Notes: generated by a model not told the origin, from the sequence alone. Positions 33,374-41,534 are shown, numbered from the stretch's first letter. The stretch: DNA of 64,000 nt from Gemmatimonadales bacterium (GCA_024278175.1 JAJRTS010000045.1:1-64000), one strand, 5' to 3'. Made by a program: numbers and translations.

Positions 33374-35188
33374 ATGTATGTGCTGGGAATATCAGCCTAT
33401 TATCACGACAGCGCGGCGGCCCTGCTGCGCGACGGCCGGATTGTAGCCGCCGCCCAGGAGGAGCGCTTCACCCGCGTCAAGCATGATTTCTCCTTCCCCG
33501 CCAACGCCGTGGAGTATTGCCTGGGCCAGGCGGGGATTACAGTGGATGAGCTGGATTACGTGGCCTTCTACGACAAGCCGTTCCTCAAGTTCGAGCGGAT
33601 CCTGGAAACCTATCTGAGCTGTCCGGGGCGCGGGATAAAGTCGTTCCTGCAGGCGATCCCGATGTGGCTCAAGCAGAAGTTGTTCCTGGGCGAGACTATC
33701 AAGCGGGAGCTGGGCTACGAGGGCAAGATCATCTTCCCCGAGCACCACGAGAGCCACGTGGCCAGTGCGTTCTACCCCTCGCCGTTCCAGGACGCGGCCG
33801 TATTGACCGTGGATGGAGTGGGCGAGTGGGCCTGCACCACGGTAACGGATGGCAGCGGTAACGCGATCGAGATGCTCTACGAGCAGCATTTCCCCCACTC
33901 GCTGGGACTGCTTTACTCGGCGTTCACCTATTTCACCGGTTTCCGGGTCAACAGCGGCGAGTACAAGATGATGGGCCTGGCCCCCTACGGTGAGCCGGTC
34001 TATGTCGAGCGGATTTACGACAACCTGCTGGACCTGAAGGAAGATGGCTCGTTCAGGCTAAATCTCGATTATTTCGATTTTCTGGTCGGCCTGAAAATGA
34101 CCAACGAGAAGTTCGCCCGGCTCTTTGACGGGCCGGAGAGAAAACCCGAGACCGAGATCACCCGGCGCGAGATGAATATCGCCCGCAGCGCCCAGGTGGT
34201 TACAGAGGAAATAATGCTGCGCCTGGCCAGGTTCGCTCATCGCGAGACAGGCAGGAAGAACCTCTGCCTGGCCGGGGGAGTGGCCCTGAACTGCGTGGCC
34301 AACGGCAGGATTCTTAGCGAGGGACCGTTCGAGAACGTGTGGATTCAACCCGCCAGCGGCGATGCCGGCGGGGCGCTGGGCGCGGCGCTCTATATCTGGC
34401 ACCGTTACCTGGACAAGCCCCGCGTTGCCGACGGCGTGCGCGACAGCCAGTACGGCAGCTACCTGGGACCGGAGTACAGCGAGAGCGAAGTTACCGCTTA
34501 CCTTGAGAGCAACAACTACCCGTACAGTCGCCTGGGCGATGCGGAAATGCCCGGCCGCGTGGCGGAACTGCTCGACAGCGAAAAAGTTGTCGGCCTGTTC
34601 CAGGGCAAGATGGAGTTCGGCCCTCGCGCGCTGGGAGCACGGAGCATTATCGGCGACGCCCGCTCGCCCAAGATGCAGCGGATCATGAACCTGAAGATCA
34701 AGTTCCGCGAGAGCTTCCGGCCGTTCGCTCCCTCCGTGCTGGCCGAAGACGTTGGCGAGTATTTCGGGATCGACTCTGCAAGCCCATACATGCTGATCAC
34801 GGCCGATGTGCGCGAGGACAAGCTGGTCAATGGTGGTGGGCAGGGTGGGGCCGAGGGGCTGGCCAGGGTCAACGAGGTCCGCTCGGTGGTGCCGGCGATC
34901 ACCCACGTGGACAATTCCGCGCGGATTCAGACGGTCGACGGCCTGAGCAATAAACCCTACTACGAGATTATCCGGGCGTTCAAGCAGCGCACGGGCTGCC
35001 CGGTGATTATCAACACTTCGTTCAATGTCCGCGGCGAGCCGATCGTAATGAGCCCCGAGGATGCGTACCGTTGTTTCATGCGGACCAACATGGACTATCT
35101 GGTGCTGGGCAACGTCATCCTCGACAAAACCGAGCAGCCCGAGTGGCCGGAAAAAGACGACTGGAAGGAATCGATCGTGCCCGACTGA
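33374..35188 (+). CDS. O-carbamoyltransferase, NodU/CmcH/SxtI family
   Basis: The 604-residue protein has an N-terminal Kae1/ASKHA-type domain (MYVLGISAYYHDSAAALLRDG, EERFTRVKHD, PEHHESHVASAFYPSPF, LTVDGVGEWACTT, NSGEYKMMGLAPYG). A C-terminal YrdC-like domain is marked by VGLFQGKMEFGPRALGARSI and INTSFNVRGEPIVMSP. The family moves a carbamoyl group from carbamoyl phosphate, through carbamoyl-AMP, to a hydroxyl. Flanking SGNH, SxtK-like and SxtJ-like genes form a compact cassette, so a cell-surface or secreted glycan or lipid is the likely acceptor. No NRPS/PKS or guanidinium-toxin genes are nearby, so a saxitoxin-type product is not suggested. Confidence 0.93.
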   Translation: MYVLGISAYYHDSAAALLRDGRIVAAAQEERFTRVKHDFSFPANAVEYCLGQAGITVDELDYVAFYDKPFLKFERILETYLSCPGRGIKSFLQAIPMWLKQKLFLGETIKRELGYEGKIIFPEHHESHVASAFYPSPFQDAAVLTVDGVGEWACTTVTDGSGNAIEMLYEQHFPHSLGLLYSAFTYFTGFRVNSGEYKMMGLAPYGEPVYVERIYDNLLDLKEDGSFRLNLDYFDFLVGLKMTNEKFARLFDGPERKPETEITRREMNIARSAQVVTEEIMLRLARFAHRETGRKNLCLAGGVALNCVANGRILSEGPFENVWIQPASGDAGGALGAALYIWHRYLDKPRVADGVRDSQYGSYLGPEYSESEVTAYLESNNYPYSRLGDAEMPGRVAELLDSEKVVGLFQGKMEFGPRALGARSIIGDARSPKMQRIMNLKIKFRESFRPFAPSVLAEDVGEYFGIDSASPYMLITADVREDKLVNGGGQGGAEGLARVNEVRSVVPAITHVDNSARIQTVDGLSNKPYYEIIRAFKQRTGCPVIINTSFNVRGEPIVMSPEDAYRCFMRTNMDYLVLGNVILDKTEQPEWPEKDDWKESIVPD

Positions 35189-35251
35189 AGCCGGGTGCGG
35201 AAGCGTGATGAAAAAAGGTGTTCATGGGAAAAAAGTATAAAGTTTGATTCC

Positions 35252-35280
35252 AGGGCCGTTGACTGTTTTTCAACGGCCCT
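35252..35280. repeat. Family-A-like hairpin directly before the SxtJ ribosome-binding site
   Basis: AGGGCCGTTGA (35252-35262) pairs perfectly with TCAACGGCCCT (35270-35280). It resembles the right-end hairpin of family-A repeats. It lies 6 bases before GGAGG (35286-35290) and could affect translation or partial termination. Confidence 0.6.
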
Positions 35281-35296
35281 CCAGCGGAGGACAAAA

Positions 35297-35701
35297 GTGG
35301 CTAAAATCGTGGAAAACAATAAAGAATACCGCAAGTTCGGGATCAGTGTGGGAATTGCGTTCCTGCTGCTTGCAACCCTGTTCTGGTGGAAAGATTTCCC
35401 GAATGCCCTGCGCGTTACAGGTGTGTTGGGTACGCTATTGCTGCTGGGCGGTCTGATAGCGCCGGGGTTACTCAAATGGCCCTACCGCGGCTGGATGAAA
35501 TTCGCCTCAGTGATGAACTGGTTCACCACCCGCGTAATCCTGTTGCTGTTGTTTTACCTGGCGATTACTCCCATGGGTCTGCTGCTGCGACTGCTGGGTA
35601 AGCGTCCGCTGGCCATGGGGTTCGATAAGGCAGCCGAAACGTACTGGATCAAGCGTGAGCGCAAACAGTACGACCCGGTGCGCAGCGAGAAGCATTTTTA
35701 A
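35297..35701 (+). CDS. SxtJ-like membrane protein
   Basis: The 134-residue product is called from GTG 35297 (VAKIVENNKEYRKFGISVG), 6 bases after GGAGG; the longer ORF upstream covers a hairpin and is not credible. Hydrophobic stretches (SVGIAFLLLATLFWW, VTGVLGTLLLLGGLIAP, ILLLLFYLAITPMGLLLRLLG) suggest three to four helices. The positively charged tail (YWIKRERKQYDPVRSEKHF) is typical of SxtJ proteins found beside carbamoyltransferases. Its function is unknown; it may form a membrane complex with the SxtK-like protein and the carbamoyltransferase. Confidence 0.82.
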   Translation: MAKIVENNKEYRKFGISVGIAFLLLATLFWWKDFPNALRVTGVLGTLLLLGGLIAPGLLKWPYRGWMKFASVMNWFTTRVILLLLFYLAITPMGLLLRLLGKRPLAMGFDKAAETYWIKRERKQYDPVRSEKHF

Positions 35702-35736
35702 GCGCTTGATCGGTAGCAGGTGAGATGCTCTTTGCT

Positions 35737-35767
35737 AAGGGACACGGCAACGCCGTGTCCCTTTTTT
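35737..35767 (+). terminator. Intrinsic terminator (family-F palindrome) ending the carbamoyltransferase cassette
   Basis: AAGGGACACGGC pairs with GCCGTGTCCCTT across AAC and runs into TTTT. A close relative of the stem occurs at 63645-63682, so this terminator is itself a repeat. Confidence 0.85.
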
Positions 35768-35772
35768 GTTGC

Positions 35773-35808
35773 AAGAATTCCTCGTGGTTTGCCGCGGAGA
35801 GAATCCAT
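35773..35808. repeat. Palindromic repeat family G, copy 2
   Basis: AAGAATTCCTCGTGGTTTG followed by CCGCGG matches 17351-17385. The remaining gap to 35962 shows no gene. Confidence 0.6.
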
Positions 35809-35962
35809 TGCCGTGAAATCTGTGTTTCGCGGGAGCTGTGGCAACGCGGCAATACTGACGGTTTGACAAGCCAGGCCCGGCACCGCTAAGTATATCTCTT
35901 CGTTTGGCCACAAAAGAAGAAATATACTTATGTTAAATTGCTGTTATGTTCTTCCGGCAGAT

Positions 35963-35997
35963 AAAAAAGCCGCAGCAAACTTGCCGCGGCTTTTTTT
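35963..35997 (-). terminator. Intrinsic terminator after the FlgM-like gene
   Basis: AAAAAAGCCGC and GCGGCTTTTTTT form an A/T-ended stem with T-runs on both strands, 26 bases beyond the minus-strand gene end. Confidence 0.8.
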
Positions 35998-36023
35998 ATT
36001 CACAATATTTTGTCGGCAAAAAA

Positions 36024-36524
36024 TCAACCCAGCAGGTCGTCGAGCATCTGCTCGGCTATCGACCCGGCCACTTCCGGCGAGTTGTAGTAGCCGGAGGCGA
36101 TCCGCTGGCGAACCCTGTCCAGGTTGCCCTGGTTGGATTCCAGCGTGCCAGCCTCCGCCAGCCGGGCGCGCGCGAGCGGATGCTCGGCGTTGACCAGATC
36201 GCCCAGCGCGCCGCTCTTGAGGATTGCCTCGGCGGTGCCCTCGATCAACTTATCACCGACCTGGTACCGGCCATCGGCCACCTGGGTTTTAAGAGACTCA
36301 ATCCGCTGCTGGCGGCTTTCCGGACCCTGCTTAAGGGTCTGCGTCTCCGCCTGAGTGCGCTGAAGGCTGCGCGCCTGGTCGCTGATCGTCACCGTATCGA
36401 CTTTCAGCGTCCCGTTCTTAGCCGCTTTGTTGCCCCCGGCTGTTTCCTTGCCGGCGGCCTCTAGCTGCTGGTTTTTTTTCGGGTCCTGAGCCTTGGTGCG
36501 TTGGATCAGATGATCTATTTTCAT
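36024..36524 (-). CDS. flgM: FlgM-like anti-sigma-28 factor with two C-terminal FlgM-type segments
   Basis: The 166-residue protein is called from ATG 36524 (MKIDHLIQRTKAQD), with AAAGGA upstream. The N-terminal half is polar and low in structure, as in FlgM. TVTISDQARSLQ precedes a FlgM-type sigma-binding segment, RIESLKTQVADGRYQVGDKLI. A second similar segment follows at the C-terminus (NLDRVRQRIASGYYNSPEVAGSIAEQMLDDLL). FlgM blocks sigma-28 until the hook is complete. The doubled segment makes it longer than the usual 90-100 residues. A FlgN-like gene lies upstream on the same strand. Confidence 0.72.
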   Translation of the reverse strand: MKIDHLIQRTKAQDPKKNQQLEAAGKETAGGNKAAKNGTLKVDTVTISDQARSLQRTQAETQTLKQGPESRQQRIESLKTQVADGRYQVGDKLIEGTAEAILKSGALGDLVNAEHPLARARLAEAGTLESNQGNLDRVRQRIASGYYNSPEVAGSIAEQMLDDLLG

Positions 36525-36777
36525 CCGGTTTGGTCCTTTGGGGCAAAACCCCGTTGCCGCTCCACTATCCATCGGGAGGGCGCGGGTTTGAACTATCCGT
36601 CCGTGAATAGTATGTCATTTGTCCACTTGTCTTCAATATCGGCCGGGCGGCCGGATTTCTTTAAGCTCCTTTTCAGCCTGTCACATCCTTGAACCGGGCT
36701 TTCCCGGCCTGGGGGGCGTGTGAGTATTTGCGCAGCATACGCTTACCCTTGCGTAGCGTGTAAATCCTCTCGGCAAG

Positions 36778-37110
36778 TCATGCCATCGCAGCGGAGGTTT
36801 TTTCCACGCTGGCTGCCTCCCGTGCGGAAAAAATGTCCAGTTCACCCACCAACCGGCCGAATAGTTGCTCGGTATGGCGGCGCTCTCCACCCGCTGAGAA
36901 TTTTGCCTCGCCGGCCAGATGGTTGATCTCTCCCGGGGGAACAAGGCGCGAAAGCACTTTTTCTTTCCGGGCCAGCACACGCTGCAGGCCCTCGTAATCA
37001 CTGCGTTCGATCATATCCTGCTGCGTGTCCAGCAACTCGCCATACTTCTTCAACTGGTTAAGCTGACGGCTCAGGGCGTTATCCAGCCTCGCGTTCGGCT
37101 TTCTGCTCAT
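36778..37110 (-). CDS. Probable FlgN-like flagellar chaperone
   Basis: The 110-residue protein is called from ATG 37110 (MSRKPNARLDNAL), with GAGAGGAAG just upstream. It is almost wholly helical (QLNQLKKYGELLDTQQDMIERSDYEGLQRVLARKEKVLSRL), the pattern of FlgN, the export chaperone of FlgK and FlgL. The likeness is structural rather than motif-based, so the call rests largely on the FlgM-like gene 250 bases downstream. No other flagellar gene is present in the window. Confidence 0.45.
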   Translation of the reverse strand: MSRKPNARLDNALSRQLNQLKKYGELLDTQQDMIERSDYEGLQRVLARKEKVLSRLVPPGEINHLAGEAKFSAGGERRHTEQLFGRLVGELDIFSAREAASVEKTSAAMA

Positions 37111-37194
37111 CTTCCTCTCCGGCCTCCCATGCACGATAGCGACAGAACTCGGTTGCCGTCAGTTTAAGCAAGAATCGAGCCGGAAAAAAGCGAT

Positions 37195-38352
37195 TCAACC
37201 GTCGATAGCAGCCTCCAGCGCGGCGGAGCGGACAGCGTCGTCCAGCGGGCGCGGGTTGGTGCCGATATTGGTGCTCAGCTTGCCGGCCTTCAGGATCGCG
37301 CCGATCTCGTCCTTGCTCACCCCCAGCGCGCCCAGGTTTGACGGGCAGCCCACTTTTTGCTGAAAATCGCGGATGAGTTGAATGAAACAACGGGCCTTGA
37401 TCTCGGACTCATCGTGGGTACAGCCGAACGCAGCGGCCAGCTCAGCCATCCGGTTGTCGGCCCAGCCCAGGCTCGGCTCCAGGCACCAGGGTGTGAGCAC
37501 ACCCACCAGCAGGCCGTGGCTGATTCCCTTATGGCTGCCCACCGCCATCGCCAGCTCGTGGCCCAGGCCCACGCCGGTGTCGATCGCCACTCCGCCCAGC
37601 AGCCCGGCGAGCAGCATGTTGTGGCGCGCCTCCAGGTCTCCGCCGTTTTCCACGGCGCGGGGAAGGTACTCGTGGACCAGCCGCACGGCGCGCAGGGCCG
37701 CCGCCTCGATAATCGGGTTATTCCCGGTGGACAGGTAGCCCTCTATCGCCTGGCCCAGCGCGTCGAGGCCCGTCTCGCGGGTGAGGTTGACAGGCATATT
37801 GACACTGGCCTCGGCATCGAGCAGGGCCACGGTGGAAACCATCTCCCAACTGTAGAGCGCTTTTTTGACCCCCAGCCCCTTATTGGTCATCACGCTGACC
37901 TTGGTGCCCTCGCTGCCCGTGCCGGCAGTGGTGGGGATCGCGATCCAGGGCCGGCAGGGTGCTTCCCAGTCGCGCCGGCCGAGTTGGTAATTTTCGGCCG
38001 GGCCGGTGTTGTCGCGCAGCATGGCGATTGCCTTGGTTGCGTCCAGGGCGCTCCCCCCGCCCACGCCGATAAAGACGTCGCAGCCGTTTTCGCGGGCGAT
38101 TTCGGCGCCCTGTTCGACAGTTTCCAGTGTTGGCTCGCGCTCCACCTGCTCGAACAGCTCGTACGGCACCGCAGCTGCTTGCAGCGAGTTCTCGATTTTA
38201 GCCAGCAGGCCGGATTTGCGTGCGCTGCCCCGCCCGCTGACCACCATCGCTTTTTTGCCGAACCTGGCCGCCCAGTTTCCGGCCCTGGCGGTGCATCCCG
38301 GCTCCGCCTCGATCCAGCGGGGCAGGGCGAATGCCTGCACTAACCCTTTCAT
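37195..38352 (-). CDS. Iron-type (group III) alcohol dehydrogenase-like protein with an altered metal site
   Basis: The 385-residue protein starts at ATG 38352, 5 bases after GGAGG. The NAD-binding segment GVGGGSALDATKAIA and IPTTAGTGSEGTKVSV are typical of Fe-ADH enzymes. The metal ligands expected are Asp, His, His, His. Here D197 is present (GLDALGQAIEG), but position 201 is Gln where Fe-ADHs normally have His (DALxH). H265 and H279 (GLGHELAMAVGSHKGISHG) are kept. Some family members use other metals or none, so activity is uncertain. Substrates of relatives include 1,3-propanediol, lactaldehyde and butanol. Confidence 0.88.
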   Translation of the reverse strand: MKGLVQAFALPRWIEAEPGCTARAGNWAARFGKKAMVVSGRGSARKSGLLAKIENSLQAAAVPYELFEQVEREPTLETVEQGAEIARENGCDVFIGVGGGSALDATKAIAMLRDNTGPAENYQLGRRDWEAPCRPWIAIPTTAGTGSEGTKVSVMTNKGLGVKKALYSWEMVSTVALLDAEASVNMPVNLTRETGLDALGQAIEGYLSTGNNPIIEAAALRAVRLVHEYLPRAVENGGDLEARHNMLLAGLLGGVAIDTGVGLGHELAMAVGSHKGISHGLLVGVLTPWCLEPSLGWADNRMAELAAAFGCTHDESEIKARCFIQLIRDFQQKVGCPSNLGALGVSKDEIGAILKAGKLSTNIGTNPRPLDDAVRSAALEAAIDG

Positions 38353-38644
38353 TGTTTCCTCCAACGTAACAAATAATCGAATGCCTGTTCCTTGCTCGTG
38401 AAACCATCCGGCTCACCGGCGGAAACCGGCCGGAGTAAGCACAAGAATACAACAGAGATAGAATCAAGGAGCGCATACAAGGCGCTTTGTTGAGTTGCCT
38501 CGCTATTTTCATTCAACTTTATACGCTTGCGGATAAAAAATCAATGTCGATGGGGGTAGGCGCATTATAAGACTCTTACCGGTTTCGACAGTTTCCGTTT
38601 TCGCGCTCCCGGCGGCTGGCAGGGGTATTGTTGACAGTAAAAAC
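38353..38644. other. Non-coding gap between divergent genes
   Basis: No gene or clear hairpin is seen between the dehydrogenase and the promoter-like site at 38645. Confidence 0.4.
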
Positions 38645-38673
38645 TTTGCCTGCGTTTGGGGATGCGTTATAAT
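38645..38673 (+). promoter_or_regulatory. Possible sigma-70 promoter of the flavoprotein pair
   Basis: TTTGCC (38645-38650) and a perfect TATAAT (38668-38673) are 17 bases apart, 57 bases before the start codon. Confidence 0.42.
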
Positions 38674-38729
38674 CAAATACCTTCCTTTTGTGCGGGACAA
38701 GCTCTCACCTGTATTACGGAGGTGCTGTT

Positions 38730-39281
38730 TTGAGGATTGTGTTGCTCGATGGTACTCCGGGCGGAGCTGATTCAACCCTTCAATCATTCCTGGCCGGATT
38801 GACCGAGTCCCTGACGGCGGGCGGGCACCAGGCAACTATTCTGCAACTCAACACCATCAAGATTCAGCGCTGCACGGGCTGTTGGGGCTGCTGGGTCAAA
38901 ACCCCGGGGCGCTGCGTGATTGCCGACGAGATGGAGCAGGTGCTGGAGGCGGCGATCAACTGCGAGCTGCTGGTGTTCGCCTCGCCGCTGCTGATGGGGA
39001 TGACCAGCGCCCTGCTCAAGCGGGCCACGGACAGGCTGCTTCCGCTGTTGTCGCCATCTATCAGGATTGTCGATGGGGCCTGCCGCCATGCCGGGCGCTA
39101 CGAGTCATATCCCCGGCTGGCGCTGCTGGTGGAGCCGGAGCGGGACACGGACGGGGAGGACCTGGAAATAGTCGAGGGAATCTACCGTGAGCTGGCGATT
39201 GATTTCAGATCGGAGTTGGCGTTTACCGGCACCACCGATCTTTCAGCCGAGGAGGTGGCCGATGCGCTTGGCGGTTTTTAA
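38730..39281 (+). CDS. Flavodoxin-fold NAD(P)H:FMN oxidoreductase-like protein with cysteine cluster
   Basis: The 183-residue product starts at TTG 38730, 7 bases after a perfect GGAGG. The N-terminal fold reads LRIVLLDGTPGGADSTLQSFLAGLTESL, with an FMN-phosphate loop. A CTGCWGCWVKTPGRC segment follows, with the Cys-rich hallmark of iron-sulfur flavoproteins and related NADPH-dependent FMN reductases. LLVFASPLLMGMTSALLKRATDR is the second flavin-contact strand. Whether a cluster is bound is not certain. The gene overlaps the next by 20 bases, so the two products are translationally coupled and probably form a redox pair. Confidence 0.75.
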   Translation: MRIVLLDGTPGGADSTLQSFLAGLTESLTAGGHQATILQLNTIKIQRCTGCWGCWVKTPGRCVIADEMEQVLEAAINCELLVFASPLLMGMTSALLKRATDRLLPLLSPSIRIVDGACRHAGRYESYPRLALLVEPERDTDGEDLEIVEGIYRELAIDFRSELAFTGTTDLSAEEVADALGGF

Positions 39282-39927
39282 CGGTTCCCCGCGAGCCAAA
39301 GGCAGCAATACTCGCCGGATCATGGAGCATTTTCTGGACGGCTACCAGTTGCAGGAGGGTAATAGCCGGGACGGCTATTACCTGACGTCGCAACGGGATT
39401 TTGCCGGGAGCGTGGATGCGTTTTGCCGCGCGGACGTCGTGATTCTCGCGTTTCCCCTCTATACGGATTGCATGCCGGCGGTGGTCAAAGAGTTTATCGA
39501 GGCCCTGGCCGCTCTGCGCAACCGGAGCGGCAATCCTCCGCTGGGCTTTATCGTGCACAGCGGCTTTCCGGAATCGTTCCATTCCCACGCAGTGCGAAAA
39601 TACCTGGAGAAGCTCTGCCGCAGGCTGGGCAGCGAGTACATCGGTTGCGCGATTGCCGGTGGCAGCGAGGCCACTCGCAGCCAGCCCGAGGGGATGAACA
39701 GCCGCTTTTTCCGGCGCTTCCACAGGCTGGGAGAAACTTTTGGCCGCACGGGCAAGTTCGACCGGCGGGTGATGGAGCAAATGGCCCGGCCTGTGAGGTT
39801 CAGCCCGGTTGGCAGACTGACAGCCCGGTTGTGGTGCAAAATGGGCGATATGTTTTACTGGGAGAAAATGCTCAAAGAGAACCGGGCGTTCGAACATCGC
39901 CATGACATGCCGTACATGCGCCGCTAG
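39262..39927 (+). CDS. Second flavodoxin-fold oxidoreductase-like protein, coupled to the first
   Basis: The 221-residue protein starts at ATG 39262 inside the end of the preceding gene, with GAGGAGG 6 bases upstream. MRLAVFNGSPRAKGSNTRRIMEHFL is the flavin-phosphate loop of NADPH-dependent FMN reductases and VVILAFPLYTDCMPAVVKEFIEAL the second contact region. The cysteine cluster of the partner is absent. A basic tail (RRFHRLGETFGRTGKFDRR) is unusual. Its TAG stop is the first three bases of a family-C repeat. Confidence 0.72.
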   Translation: MRLAVFNGSPRAKGSNTRRIMEHFLDGYQLQEGNSRDGYYLTSQRDFAGSVDAFCRADVVILAFPLYTDCMPAVVKEFIEALAALRNRSGNPPLGFIVHSGFPESFHSHAVRKYLEKLCRRLGSEYIGCAIAGGSEATRSQPEGMNSRFFRRFHRLGETFGRTGKFDRRVMEQMARPVRFSPVGRLTARLWCKMGDMFYWEKMLKENRAFEHRHDMPYMRR

Positions 39928-40051
39928 TGTTGTGTTCTGGAAGAATAGTTCGATCAGCTCAAGCTGAAATCCCCCTGGCTTCCTTTTTGAAACGAGGGAT
40001 CGAGGGGGATTTATAATCAGGTTTTTACTTTATTTGCAGGATACCACACTA
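39925..40051. repeat. TA-flanked repeat family C, copy 2, carrying a nested palindrome
   Basis: Left end TAGTGTTGTGTTCTGGAAG; right end, on the minus strand, TAGTGTGGTATCCTGCAAA. The centre holds a family-D-like stem (AAATCCCCCT 39967-39976, AGGGGGATTT 40003-40012), unlike the centre of copy 1. The first three bases are the stop codon of the upstream flavoprotein gene. Confidence 0.78.
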
Positions 40052-40124
40052 GCATACTCTCTAATGGTAAATACCGTGCTAAACCATCACAGCGATTTCT
40101 TCCAATTTGACCAGGAAATAAATA

Positions 40125-41366
40125 ATGTCCAGTAACGGACCGGATCGCAGAGAGTTTTTCGCCCATGCCGCCCGCTTAGGACTCGGCGCGGCGATAGCGG
40201 GAACCACCGCGGCTGTGCTGCCCGGCGGAGCCAGGGCGCAGAGTGGCTCGAAGAGTGCAAAAATGTTGCGGGTAGGCGTTATCGGTGGAAGGTTCGGGCT
40301 GAGGTTTTACTGGCACGAGCACTCCAACAGCATAGTAACTGCGGTCTGCGATCTGCGCGAAGACCGGCAGGCAAGCATGAAGGAAATGTTCGGCTGCGAT
40401 AGGGCCTACACCGACTGGCGCGAACTGACGCACGATCCGAACGTGGACGCTGTTGCCGTGTTCACGCCGGCGCCGCTGCACGTGGAGATGGCCGTGGGGG
40501 CGATGGAGGCGGGCAAGCACGTTATCAGCGCTGTCCCGGCCGGGGTCAACCGGGAGGAGTGCGAGCGTCTGCTGGAAGCCGTGAAGCGTACGGGCAAGCT
40601 CTACATGATGGCCGAGACGAGCTATTACCGCCGCGAGATTATCACCGCGCGGCAGATGGCCGCCGGGAAAAAATTCGGCGAGATATTCCACTCCGAGAGC
40701 GAGTACCATCACGACGGGCTGGAGAGCCTGGCGTTCAACCCGGACGGCTCTCCCACCTGGCGTCACGGTTACCCGCCGATGCTCTATCCCACCCACTGCA
40801 CGGGAATGATTGTCCCTGTCACCGGCGAGCGTCTGACCGAGGTTATCTGCACCGGCTGGGGAAATATCGAGGACAAAATGCTCAAGGGCAACCGCTGGAA
40901 CAATCCCTTCTGGAGCGAGACGGCGTTTTTCAAGACCAGCGGCGGGCATAACGCCCAGGTGGCTATCTATTGGAAAGTGGCCAGTGGAGGCACGGAACGG
41001 AGTTCGTTTTTCGGCAGCGAGATGAGCCTGCAGATGCCGCGACCGGGCGCGCACGGAACGCTGGTTGCCTACCGCGAGAAAGGCGAGGAGATCAAGAACA
41101 CTTACGCCGAGAGCAAAATCATCACGGAGGAACTGGAAGTGGGGAACCACTACGATCTTCTGCCCGAACCGTTGCGTCATCCCTCGGCCCACGGGGGCAG
41201 CCACACGCATATCACTCATGAGTTTGTCACCGCGTGCCTGGAGCAGCGCCAGCCGAGTGTGAATGTGCACGAGGCGCTGGCCTACACGGTACCCGGCATT
41301 ATCGCTCATGCAAGCGCGCTGGAGGGCGGCACGCTGAAGAAAATTCCAGACTACGGGCGGGCTTGA
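40125..41366 (+). CDS. Secreted Gfo/Idh/MocA-family oxidoreductase-like protein with Tat signal
   Basis: The 413-residue protein opens with a Tat signal (DRREFFAHAARLGLGAAIAG and an ARAQ cleavage region). Then comes the dinucleotide fold (MLRVGVIGGRFGLRFYWHEHS, TAVCDLREDRQ) and the Gfo/Idh C-terminal domain. The usual EKP catalytic motif is replaced by SAVPAGVNREEC, as in many exported members from planctomycete-like bacteria. Tat export would keep a pre-folded NAD(P)-bound enzyme. It lies upstream of a sulfatase on the same strand, suggesting joint sulfated-glycan use. The substrate is not known. Confidence 0.85.
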   Translation: MSSNGPDRREFFAHAARLGLGAAIAGTTAAVLPGGARAQSGSKSAKMLRVGVIGGRFGLRFYWHEHSNSIVTAVCDLREDRQASMKEMFGCDRAYTDWRELTHDPNVDAVAVFTPAPLHVEMAVGAMEAGKHVISAVPAGVNREECERLLEAVKRTGKLYMMAETSYYRREIITARQMAAGKKFGEIFHSESEYHHDGLESLAFNPDGSPTWRHGYPPMLYPTHCTGMIVPVTGERLTEVICTGWGNIEDKMLKGNRWNNPFWSETAFFKTSGGHNAQVAIYWKVASGGTERSSFFGSEMSLQMPRPGAHGTLVAYREKGEEIKNTYAESKIITEELEVGNHYDLLPEPLRHPSAHGGSHTHITHEFVTACLEQRQPSVNVHEALAYTVPGIIAHASALEGGTLKKIPDYGRA

Positions 41367-41534
41367 GATTTTTTACCGTTCAGGTTATTCGTCGTGCTGG
41401 GGAAAATCTGCTCGCGGCCGCCGCGGGCAGCGGCCCTGCTGGCAGGCGGTAAACCCGACCGGTTGGACCCTGAGAGAGTTCAAGCCCTTATGCTGGCCGT
41501 TATTCTTCAACACGTTTCCAAAAGGATAGGCGCG

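Noticed and set aside
33374-35188. Evidence for a saxitoxin-type biosynthetic cluster around the carbamoyltransferase
   Set aside because: Only the SxtI/J/K-like parts occur; no amidinotransferase, PKS-like or oxygenase genes of such clusters are present in the neighbourhood.
41400-41530. A further family-A repeat near AACACGTTTCC before the sulfatase
   Set aside because: Only about ten bases resemble the left terminus; the rest does not align with any copy.
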